A stretch of DNA of 64,000 nt. It comes from Caldilineaceae bacterium. GTDB lineage: Bacteria > Chloroflexota > Anaerolineae > Caldilineales > Caldilineaceae. The translations under genes and the position numbers were made by a program. The notes beneath the pieces are model-generated. The model was not told where the DNA came from and searched no databases. It worked only from the letters and a program-made list of their open reading frames with translations. The stretch covers positions 1 to 64,000 of the forward strand of contig JAHBVF010000003.1 of assembly GCA_019637685.1 (NCBI GenBank), written 5' to 3'. Shown here piece after piece: positions 1-7,829 of the stretch (positions are counted from its first letter, which is position 1; each line of letters starts with the position of its first letter).

Positions 1-3000
1 GCGCAACCGAAGAAGCGATGTATTGACCTGTATTGCTGAAGGAAAGGGTATAGGTGATAGCGTCACCCGGTACAGCCACTACTGGCTCCACCGTTTTGGC
101 GATGGCGACATCCGGGCGCAGCGTATCGAGGCTCAGACTCTCCAGTCGGGGTGTAAGAACTGAGGAGAGCGAGGTAAGTTGCGCCCGCCAGCGCAGGTCT
201 GTGCCCACGGTGGGGAAAATGAAATTGACATCAGGATGCACCCGAAACCAGCGGCTGCCGCCGTCGTTGCTGAGCCAATAGTCGATGGCTGTATTGTCGG
301 GTACGACAGCCGTCGAGGTCAAGGTGACATTCGTAATTGGGCTGCTCTCGCTGTCCACGCGCAGAGAACCGGCCCAGCCCCGGCTGGTATCGTAGATATG
401 TCGGCGGTAGAGCCGGTTGGTCTGGCTGTAGTCTCCGGCCACCAGGTCCAGGTCGCCGTCGCTGTCCACATCGCCTAAAACGACACCATTGGTAGTATGG
501 GCGTCACTGGTGATGTCGCTGCCGGACACCCCATCAAAGGGATCGGGCGTGCCGTTGTTCAGGTAGAGCCGGTTGGTTTGGTTGTTATTCCCGGCGATGA
601 GGTCCAAGTCGCCGTCGTTGTCCACATCCCCCAGGACCACGGATCGCGTATAGTGGCTGTCGCTGGTGATGTCGCTGCCGGCGACACTATTGAAGGGGTC
701 GGACGTACCGTTGTTCAGATAGAGCTGGTTGGGCTGGTTCCAATTCCCGACCACTAAATCCAAATCGCCGTCCCCATCCACATCGCCCAGGGCCACGGAG
801 AACGTACGGTGGCTGTCGCTGGTGATGTCGCTGCCAGACACCCCGTCCCAGGGGTCAGCCGTGCCGTTGTTCAGGTAGAGTCGGTTGATCTCGTCGTAGT
901 TTCCGGCGATAAGGTCCAGGTCGCCATCCCCATCCACATCCCCCAGGGCCACGGAAAGCGTAAAATCGCTGTCGCTGGTGATGTCGCTGCCGGTGACACT
1001 GTTGAAGGGGGCGGCCGTGCCGTCATTCAGATAGAGTCGGTTGGTCTGGTTGCCGTTTCCAACCACCAAGTCCAGGTCGCCGTCGCCGTCCACATCGCTC
1101 AGGGCCACGGAATACGTAAAATGGCTGTCGCTGGTGATGTTGCTGCCGGCGACACTGTTGAAGGGGTCAGCCGTACCGTTGTTCAGATAGAGGCGGTTGG
1201 GCTGATTTTCATTGCCGACCACCAGGTCCAGATCACCGTCGCCGTCCACATCACCCAGGGCCACGGCGGTCGTACTGTGGCTGTCGCTGGTGATGTCGCT
1301 GCCAGACACCCCGTCCCAGGGGTCAGCCGTGCCGTTGTTCAGGTAGAGCCGGTTGCGCTGGCCGTAGTTTCCGGCGATGAGGTCCAGATCGCCGTCACCG
1401 TCCACATCCCCCAGGGCCACAGCGAACGTTTCGCGGCTGTCGACGGTGATGTCGCTGCCGGCGACACCGATGAAGGGGTCGGCCGCGCCGCCGTTCAGGT
1501 AGAGATGGCTGGGGCCGTCGTCCCCGGCGGCCAGGTCCAGGTCGCCGTCGTTGTCCACATCCCCCAAGGCCACGGAGCGCGTATTGTGGCTATTGCTGGT
1601 GATGTCCGTGCCAGATACGCCGTTCCAGGGGGCGGCCGTGCCGTTGTTCAGATAGAGGCGATTGCGCTGGCCGAAGTTCCCGGCGATGAGGTCCAGATCG
1701 CCGTCGCCGTCCACATCCCCCAGGGCCACAGCGAACGTTTCGTGGCTGTCACTGGTGATGTCGCTGCCGGTCACGCCGTTCCAGGGGTCGGCCGTGCCGT
1801 TGTTCAGGTAGAGCCGGTTGGTTTGGTTGCTGTTCCCGACGATGAGGTCCAGGTCGCCGTCGCCGTCCACATCCCCCAGGGCCACGGCGAACGTATAATG
1901 GCTGTCGGTGCTGATGTCGCTGCTTGTCACGCCGTCCCAGGGGTCTGCTGTGCCGTTGTTCAGATAGAGCCGGTTGGGCAGGCTGATGTTTCCGACGACG
2001 AGGTCCAGGTCGCCGTCGCCGTCCACATCCCCCAGGGCCACGGAGCCCGGTTGATTGCTGTCGGTGCTGATGTCGCTGCCTGTCACGCCGTTCCAGGGGT
2101 CGGCCCTGCTATCGTTCAGGTAGAGCCGGTTGGTCTGGAAGGCGTTTCCGGCCACCAGGTCCAGGTCACCGTCGCTGTCCACATCGCCCAGGGCCATGGA
2201 GTACGTATCGTGGCTGTCGCTGGTGATATTCGTGCCCGACACCCCGTTCCAAGGGTCGGGCGTGCCGTTGTTCAGGTAGAGCCGGTTGGGCTGGCCGAGG
2301 TTCCCGGCGATGAGGTCCAGGTCGCCGTCGTTGTCCACATCCCCCAGGGCCACAGCGAACGTTTCGTGGCTGTCGGCGGTGATGTTGCTGCCTGTCACCC
2401 CAGCAAAGGGGGTGGCCGTGCCGTCGTTCAGGTAAAGCCGATTGGGCTGGTGGATGTTTCCGGCCACCAGATCCAGGTCGCCGTCCCCGTCCACATCGCC
2501 AAGAGCCACGGACCGCGTACTGTGGCTGTCGACGGTGATGTTGCTGCCGGAGACCCCGTTCCAGGGGTCGGCCGTGCCGTTGTTCAGATAGAGTCGGTTG
2601 GTCTGGGAAAAGTTCCCGACCACCAGGTCCAGGTCGCCGTCGCCGTCCACATCGCCAAGAGCCACGGACCGCGTACTGTGGCTGTCGGTGCTGATGTCGC
2701 TGCCGGTGACACTGTTGAAGGGGGCGGCCGTGCCGTCATTCAGATAGAGTCGGTTGGTCTGGCTGCCGTTTCCGACCACCAGGTCCAGGTCGCCGTCGCC
2801 GTCCACATCCCCCAGGGCCACGGAGCGCGTATCGTGGCTGTCACTGGTGATGTCCATACCGGTCACGCCGTTCCAGGGGTCGGCCGTGCCGTTGTTCAGG
2901 TAGAGCCGGTTGGGCTGGTTCCAATCCCCGGCCACCAAATCCAAATCGCCGTCCCCATCCACATCGCCCAGGGTCACGGCGAACGTTCCGTGGCTGTCGC

Positions 3001-3430
3001 TGGTGATGTCGCTGCCGGAGACCCCGTTCCAGGGGTCAGTCGTGCCGTTGTTCAGATAGAGTCGGTTGGTCTGGGAAAAGTTCCCGACCACCAGGTCCAG
3101 GTCGCCGTCCCCGTCCACATCCCCCAGGGCCACGGAATCCGTACTGTGGCTGTCGGTGCTGATGTCGTTGCCGCTTAGCCCACTGGCAAAGGCCCCGTAC
3201 TGCCGGTGTCGCCAGGCCAGAACCAGGGCCTGCTCTTTGGTGGACCAGTTGGCATTGGTCAACGCCGGGTCCTGCGAGGCCGTGTCAACGAAATCTTCAC
3301 TGAAGGGCAGGCCCGCCAGGGCAGACCAGACCACCCGACCGCTGCCATCCATCGCCCAGAAGCCGCAGAGCAGGAGCAAAATGACGAGAAGCCCTGTACG
3401 GATGCGGCCCAGACGAGATTTCGCATACAT
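1..3430 (-). CDS. FG-GAP/VCBS repeat secreted protein, C-terminus off window
   Basis: This minus-strand frame stays open from the ATG at 3430 to the left edge, giving at least 1143 codons. The start has a good ribosome site (AAAGGAG, 7 nt upstream). The product opens with a basic n-region and a Leu-rich h-region (residues about 8-28), so it should be exported. From about residue 85 to 990 it is built of 52-residue repeats with the core GDVDGDGDLDLVAGN followed by NRLYLNNGTADPF. This is the FG-GAP/VCBS calcium-binding blade seen in integrin-like beta-propellers. I count 18 copies, more than one or two propellers. After them comes a non-repeat stretch, and the last visible residues (PDVAIAKTVEPVVAVPGDAI, then TYTLSFSNTG) match the DUF11 repeat of bacterial surface proteins. 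Likely role: cell-surface or extracellular adhesion or ligand binding; the ligand is unknown. The plus-strand frames over this region are shadows of the repeat. Confidence 0.9.
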   Translation of the reverse strand, partial: MYAKSRLGRIRTGLLVILLLLCGFWAMDGSGRVVWSALAGLPFSEDFVDTASQDPALTNANWSTKEQALVLAWRHRQYGAFASGLSGNDISTDSHSTDSVALGDVDGDGDLDLVVGNFSQTNRLYLNNGTTDPWNGVSGSDITSDSHGTFAVTLGDVDGDGDLDLVAGDWNQPNRLYLNNGTADPWNGVTGMDITSDSHDTRSVALGDVDGDGDLDLVVGNGSQTNRLYLNDGTAAPFNSVTGSDISTDSHSTRSVALGDVDGDGDLDLVVGNFSQTNRLYLNNGTADPWNGVSGSNITVDSHSTRSVALGDVDGDGDLDLVAGNIHQPNRLYLNDGTATPFAGVTGSNITADSHETFAVALGDVDNDGDLDLIAGNLGQPNRLYLNNGTPDPWNGVSGTNITSDSHDTYSMALGDVDSDGDLDLVAGNAFQTNRLYLNDSRADPWNGVTGSDISTDSNQPGSVALGDVDGDGDLDLVVGNISLPNRLYLNNGTADPWDGVTSSDISTDSHYTFAVALGDVDGDGDLDLIVGNSNQTNRLYLNNGTADPWNGVTGSDITSDSHETFAVALGDVDGDGDLDLIAGNFGQRNRLYLNNGTAAPWNGVSGTDITSNSHNTRSVALGDVDNDGDLDLAAGDDGPSHLYLNGGAADPFIGVAGSDITVDSRETFAVALGDVDGDGDLDLIAGNYGQRNRLYLNNGTADPWDGVSGSDITSDSHSTTAVALGDVDGDGDLDLVVGNENQPNRLYLNNGTADPFNSVAGSNITSDSHFTYSVALSDVDGDGDLDLVVGNGNQTNRLYLNDGTAAPFNSVTGSDITSDSDFTLSVALGDVDGDGDLDLIAGNYDEINRLYLNNGTADPWDGVSGSDITSDSHRTFSVALGDVDGDGDLDLVVGNWNQPNQLYLNNGTSDPFNSVAGSDITSDSHYTRSVVLGDVDNDGDLDLIAGNNNQTNRLYLNNGTPDPFDGVSGSDITSDAHTTNGVVLGDVDSDGDLDLVAGDYSQTNRLYRRHIYDTSRGWAGSLRVDSESSPITNVTLTSTAVVPDNTAIDYWLSNDGGSRWFRVHPDVNFIFPTVGTDLRWRAQLTSLSSVLTPRLESLSLDTLRPDVAIAKTVEPVVAVPGDAITYTLSFSNTGQYIASSVA
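400..3185 (-). repeat. 18 tandem 156-bp FG-GAP coding repeats
   Basis: The core coding GDVDGDGD recurs about every 156 bp (near 470, 625, 780, 935, 1095, 1250, 1405, 1557, 1712, 1867, 2022, 2180, 2337, 2490, 2647, 2803, 2960 and 3117). Spacing is close to exactly 52 codons. DNA identity between neighbours is high, so units probably spread by recent tandem duplication. Such an array is prone to recombination and to assembly collapse, so the copy number should be treated with caution. Confidence 0.9.
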
Positions 3431-3781
3431 AGACCGACTCCTTTGCATAGGGCTAGGGGTGGTAGGCCGGGAGTCAATGGGTGGGCAAGTCGGGCGGCGG
3501 TACATAAAGCGTCCTCCAATTTCGATAGACGTGGGCTTTTCGTGCTTGGCCAGCCCGGGTTTTCGCTCCAACGATCTGGAAAGGGTGCCTATTCAGGCTT
3601 TGGGTGCGACGCACTCGTCACCCAATTTTTTGCACAGCAATACTTTTCTGGCGAGTGCGTCACACCTGAGCAGCTACTGGAAAGGTATCTATTGTCCGCA
3701 GGCAAAATTGCGAACCCATCCTGGCGAAAAATAACAGTCGTCGTCGATGAAAATTCTCCTTCACCTTTACTTCTCTACCAC
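3431..3781. other. Intergenic region, no gene seen
   Basis: About 350 bp separate the start of the FG-GAP gene from the stop of the fusion lipoprotein gene upstream of it. The longer frames crossing it continue out of neighbouring genes and show no recognisable protein. It should hold the FG-GAP promoter, but I see no convincing -35/-10 pair and no strong hairpin. Confidence 0.5.
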
Positions 3782-6700
3782 TTATGGCGCTGGAACAGAG
3801 ACCGGCGTCAATTCGGTGACGTAACGATACTCACCTGCTTCTACCGCCAGGATCGTAACGGATTTGGTAGGAATCGGACTGCCGGGGGCGAATGAGATGC
3901 GCCCAGTAACGCCTTCAAATGCTTCCAAGGCAGCCAGCGCATCGCGTACCGCTTCCGGATCGGCGCTGCCTGCTTGCGCCAATGCCGCTATCACAAGATT
4001 GACGGCATCATAGCCCAGTGCTGAAAACGCATCGGGTTGTGCATCAGGGTAGGCAGCCAAATACCGTTCACGAAACGCCTGAACAGTGGGGTTGAGATTG
4101 TCCGCGCCCAAATAGGCGTGTGTCGTGAAGTAGACATCCTCGATATCAGAATACTGCTGCCACAACGCGCCGGAATCGAAGCCGTCGCCACCCAGGATCG
4201 GTGCGGTGAATCCACCGGCACGCAAAAGACGCGCCGCTTCGGGGGCGTCCTGCGGGCCGGCAGCCACAAAGATCACGTCGGCTTCGGTCAGATTGTCCAC
4301 TGCCCGCGCTAGCCCCACCAGATCCCCGCTGTTGTAATCCTGGACTGAAGAGATTTCTCCGCCCAACGCAACGAACCGCTCTGCGAAATAGCGCTGCAAT
4401 CCTTGGGTGTAGCGCATGTCCGCGTCGTACAGGATCGCAACCGTACGCGCCGACAGTTCATCGTACGCCCACTCAGACGCAGCGGCAGCCTGCACATTGT
4501 CCCCAAAACAGGCCAGGAAGAGATAGTCCGGCACCTGTGCCACCAATTCGGGCGTAGTAGCACCCGATGTCACGAAGATACGCCGCGCTACCGCCGCCAC
4601 TGGCGCCGCGCCCAAGACCATATCGCTGTCGGACAACCCCAGAAATGCCACCACATCTGGATGCTCAGCGAGGATATTTGCTGTCTTGGCCGCCAGCACA
4701 GCCGGATCGCTCCCCCCGTCTTCGACGACCAGTTGCACAGGACGGCCCAACACACCACCTCGCCTGTTCGCCTCGTCTACGGCAAGCTGCGCCCCTTGGG
4801 CAGAGGGCGTATCCAATTCAGATTGCGCACCGGTCAGGTTGTAGAGCGCGGCCAAGACAATTGGTTTGCTGGCAACGGCCGGCTCACTGCTGTCCATGGG
4901 AACAACAGAGCGGCCATCGACAATTTCCTCGGCTTTGGTTGCAATCTGAGCTGCCAGTTCGTCTGGAATGCCGCCATCCACCGCCCGATTGAGCGGCGTC
5001 AAATAAGCGCCGCCGACGGCCAGAGAACTGAAGTCGACCAGATTTTGCCCTGCGTATCTGCCGTTCCGCACCTGTTCGATGACGTAGTTGAGCGCAGGCC
5101 GCATGTCCCAAATGATACTGGCGACGACGGTCGATGGCGCGCCCTCGCTTTGATCGGCGTAGTTGCCGATGGCGTAGACGCCGGCCGCTGCCGCAACATC
5201 GATCACACCGGCGCGCTCGCCAAAGATGACGTCGGCCCCAGCCGCAATCTGCACTTGTGCCGCCGCGCCCGCCGCCGCTGGATCGTACCAGGTGTTGATG
5301 AAGTCGGTGCGTACATCCACCTGCGGGTTGACTGCTTCAGCACCGGCGACAAAGGCGTTGATGGTACGATTGACGGAACCTTCGGGATACCCGGCGACGA
5401 TGCCCACCCGATTGGATTGGGTGAGTCCGCCGGCCAGCATACCAGCGAGGTAGGCCGGTTCCTGGAGCCAACTATCGAAGGTCGAGAGGTTAGGTGTCCT
5501 GGGTTTCTCGTCGGAGCCAAACACAAAAGCAACGTCGGGGTTCTCCTGCGCTATGGCTGTGACGATGTCTTCATTGCCAAAAGCATCGCCGACAACAAGC
5601 GCGGGCGAAAGCTCTTTGATGGCTGTGCGCAGGACCAGACCAATGTCACCAGCAAAGCCGATCTGATCGACATAGCTGTATTGAATGTCGCCCGCGGCTT
5701 CTGCCGCCAACAACGCCAGATGGACGGCCTGGTTCCAGGGTTCGGCGACGGATGTGCCGTAAGCGCCGAAAACGACCAGCGGTTCCACGTCGTCGTCGGC
5801 CTGCTCTGTTCCAGCCGGATTTTCTGACAGCAGGTCAACCTGGATGGTATCGATGTCGTCGGTGTTCACTGTCACCGCGTCGGCGACGCAATCGAGCACA
5901 TGACCGCCCACCTGGCGATCGTCGCTGATAAAGTGGAAGTGATAGCCGGCCGCGTTGGTTCCGGCCAGATAAGCAGGCAGACGAAAGCCGACCAAAGCGC
6001 CGCTGATATTCTGTTGTTCAAAGACAACCTGCCCGACCAATGCCTCCGCCAGAGGAGGATATGGCGGCTCCTGCGCGTGGACGCTGCGTACCGTCAACGA
6101 GGGAAAACTTCCTTCTATGCGAAACGCATAAGGACGATCCATCCGTGGGAAGCGGGCATCCAGGTAGTCGTGTAACTGGGGGCAGGTGAAGGTTGCATGC
6201 AATGCTGTTGTCTCATCCGCATTGAAGAAGGTGACCGCGGCAAAGGGCGTGATTGTGGCGTCGTCAACCACATGCACAGCCCCCTGGCTGTCGACGCGAT
6301 AGGCTGTGCCTTTCCACATCACCATTTCGCCGTCGAGGGCCTCGAAGGTGCCCAACCCCAAATCGCCGTGTTGTTTTAGCTCGCCGATGGACATTTCACC
6401 GGTGTAAACGCCGGATTCGAGCGCACTCAACGTGGACGTCTGAAAAAGCGTGTGGGAATCTGTCACCGGTATCGGCGTGTGAGGTGCGCAACCTGCCATC
6501 AGAGAGATTCGGTCGACGGGAGACGCCGTCTCCAACCAGCGGACGACAAATTGATTGTCATAGAGCGCGTCAAGATCGACCGGCGTATCGGCTGAGATAG
6601 TGCCGAAGACCTCGTGTAAATCCCGAAAACGATCCAGTCCTGCTCGCTCGACACAACCGGCCGCGCGGTTGAAAGCAGGCAGCGTTGCAACCAGCGCCTC

Positions 6701-7579
6701 CGTGTACGCGGCTGCATCGTCACCGATTGCCTCCGCCGGCAACGACGCAATAATCTCCTGGGCAGAATGGGTCGTGACAAAGTGTTGGGCCTTCGCCAGC
6801 ACGTTGACCACACGCTGCACAACATGGGGCCGCTCTGTAAGGACATTTTCACGTGTTAGCAGCCCGGTAAAGGGCAGTCCGCCGCCCAGGAACGCTTGCG
6901 CTGCCGCCGGTTGGCAGAGATCCATCAGAACCGTTGCCTCGCCTGCATTGACCAAACGAGTGGTGTAGGGTGCTGCGCCCATAGCGGCGTCGATGTCACC
7001 GGCAAGTAAGGCATCGGGCATATCTGCCACGCCCACTTCAACCGCCGTAAAGTCGTCTGCGGCCACACCGGCCTTGGCAGCCACAAAGACAGTCAATGTG
7101 TGGGTGGCTGAGCCAAAGCGGGTGACACCCACAGTACGTCCTGCCAGATCAGCCGGGGACCGAATTGTGTCGGCCAGGTCGCTGCGCACGACAAGGGTGA
7201 CGCAGGGATAATCCAAGAAATTCATGACCATCGGCAGATTGTATCCTTCGATTTGCGCCTCCAATACATGATCCATTGCATTGCCTGAGAAGTCCGCCGC
7301 GCCACTCTTGAGCGCTGCAGCCGCATCGCTACCTCCCTCAAAGTATTGGATTTCTACGGCTAGCCCTTCTTCAGCAAAGTATCCAAGCGCCTGCGCCAGA
7401 TCAAAGTTGAGATAGACGGGCACATGCGGCGCGCCGACGGCTATGGTAACTGGAATGGGCGCAGCCGTATCCGTTACGTCGCGACGGATAGAGCTTTCCA
7501 TATTCATTTCACTGGGAACTGGAAGGGCGCAGGCGGCCAGGCAGCAGATGGACAAGAACGCAATCACAATAGTTCGCAT
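3782..7579 (-). CDS. Four-part fusion lipoprotein: NMT1-like, acetolactate decarboxylase, BMP-like and LIV-binding domains
   Basis: The 1265-aa product starts at an ATG with AAGGAG 8 nt upstream. A lipoprotein signal with lipobox LAAC (Cys17) implies a membrane-anchored extracytoplasmic protein. Residues about 43-350 resemble NMT1/SsuA-type solute-binding proteins. Residues about 375-585 match alpha-acetolactate decarboxylase: HGDLGLGTFEALDGEM, then RIEGSFPSLTVRSV, then GYHFHFISDD and GGHVLD. His547, His549 and His560 fit the family's three zinc ligands; Arg487 and Arg498 are candidate catalytic arginines. Residues about 600-890 resemble the BMP/Med nucleoside-binding family, and about 905-1265 a Leu/Ile/Val-binding type I periplasmic fold (SAQGAQLAVDEANRRGG). 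The family enzyme converts acetolactate to acetoin. No permease or ATPase gene adjoins, so transport is doubtful; extracytoplasmic ligand capture or an enzyme-coupled role is possible. An internal lipobox-like LMAGC lies at 360-364, just before the decarboxylase. Domain calls are firm by motif; the joint function is unknown. Confidence 0.85.
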   Translation of the reverse strand: MRTIVIAFLSICCLAACALPVPSEMNMESSIRRDVTDTAAPIPVTIAVGAPHVPVYLNFDLAQALGYFAEEGLAVEIQYFEGGSDAAAALKSGAADFSGNAMDHVLEAQIEGYNLPMVMNFLDYPCVTLVVRSDLADTIRSPADLAGRTVGVTRFGSATHTLTVFVAAKAGVAADDFTAVEVGVADMPDALLAGDIDAAMGAAPYTTRLVNAGEATVLMDLCQPAAAQAFLGGGLPFTGLLTRENVLTERPHVVQRVVNVLAKAQHFVTTHSAQEIIASLPAEAIGDDAAAYTEALVATLPAFNRAAGCVERAGLDRFRDLHEVFGTISADTPVDLDALYDNQFVVRWLETASPVDRISLMAGCAPHTPIPVTDSHTLFQTSTLSALESGVYTGEMSIGELKQHGDLGLGTFEALDGEMVMWKGTAYRVDSQGAVHVVDDATITPFAAVTFFNADETTALHATFTCPQLHDYLDARFPRMDRPYAFRIEGSFPSLTVRSVHAQEPPYPPLAEALVGQVVFEQQNISGALVGFRLPAYLAGTNAAGYHFHFISDDRQVGGHVLDCVADAVTVNTDDIDTIQVDLLSENPAGTEQADDDVEPLVVFGAYGTSVAEPWNQAVHLALLAAEAAGDIQYSYVDQIGFAGDIGLVLRTAIKELSPALVVGDAFGNEDIVTAIAQENPDVAFVFGSDEKPRTPNLSTFDSWLQEPAYLAGMLAGGLTQSNRVGIVAGYPEGSVNRTINAFVAGAEAVNPQVDVRTDFINTWYDPAAAGAAAQVQIAAGADVIFGERAGVIDVAAAAGVYAIGNYADQSEGAPSTVVASIIWDMRPALNYVIEQVRNGRYAGQNLVDFSSLAVGGAYLTPLNRAVDGGIPDELAAQIATKAEEIVDGRSVVPMDSSEPAVASKPIVLAALYNLTGAQSELDTPSAQGAQLAVDEANRRGGVLGRPVQLVVEDGGSDPAVLAAKTANILAEHPDVVAFLGLSDSDMVLGAAPVAAVARRIFVTSGATTPELVAQVPDYLFLACFGDNVQAAAASEWAYDELSARTVAILYDADMRYTQGLQRYFAERFVALGGEISSVQDYNSGDLVGLARAVDNLTEADVIFVAAGPQDAPEAARLLRAGGFTAPILGGDGFDSGALWQQYSDIEDVYFTTHAYLGADNLNPTVQAFRERYLAAYPDAQPDAFSALGYDAVNLVIAALAQAGSADPEAVRDALAALEAFEGVTGRISFAPGSPIPTKSVTILAVEAGEYRYVTELTPVSVPAP

Positions 7580-7767
7580 CGTTATGTCTCCTTGTTCTAT
7601 AGAGTTTCAAACAATCAGTGGGCATCCCTTCCCTAGCTGGTCATCGCGTCAAGTGCAATATTGTCGTTTTCTACGGCCCAATGTCTTGTCGATCTTGTTG
7701 GAAAGGCATATCGATCTCTTTATGTCATTGCCATTTTTCGGAGACATAGGCACTGTGTCCAATGCTG

Positions 7768-7818
7768 CAAGAGAAGGATGCGGGAGTGGTTGGGAGCATC
7801 TCTCGCATCCTTCTCTTG
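7768..7818 (-). terminator. Hairpin downstream of the giant LamG gene
   Basis: A perfect 15-bp inverted repeat (7768-7782 and 7804-7818, word CAAGAGAAGGATGCG) encloses a 21-nt loop, 12 bp past the stop of the giant gene. No strong T-tract follows on the minus strand, so it may be a weak terminator or an mRNA 3'-end stabiliser. The rest of 7580-7829 shows no gene and should carry the promoter of the fusion lipoprotein. Confidence 0.65.
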
Positions 7819-7829
7819 TCCAAGGTCTG

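Noticed and set aside
809-3178. Long plus-strand open frame of about 790 codons
   Set aside because: It is the antisense of the FG-GAP repeats on the minus strand. Its product is only an echo of the 52-residue periodicity, with no ribosome site or domain.
400-3185. CRISPR-like regular repeats
   Set aside because: The 156-bp period is fully coding, without unique spacers between short repeats, and encodes FG-GAP blades.
4403-5827. Plus-strand open frame of about 470 codons
   Set aside because: It is antisense to the BMP-like and LIV-binding-like domains of the fusion lipoprotein and shows no domain of its own.
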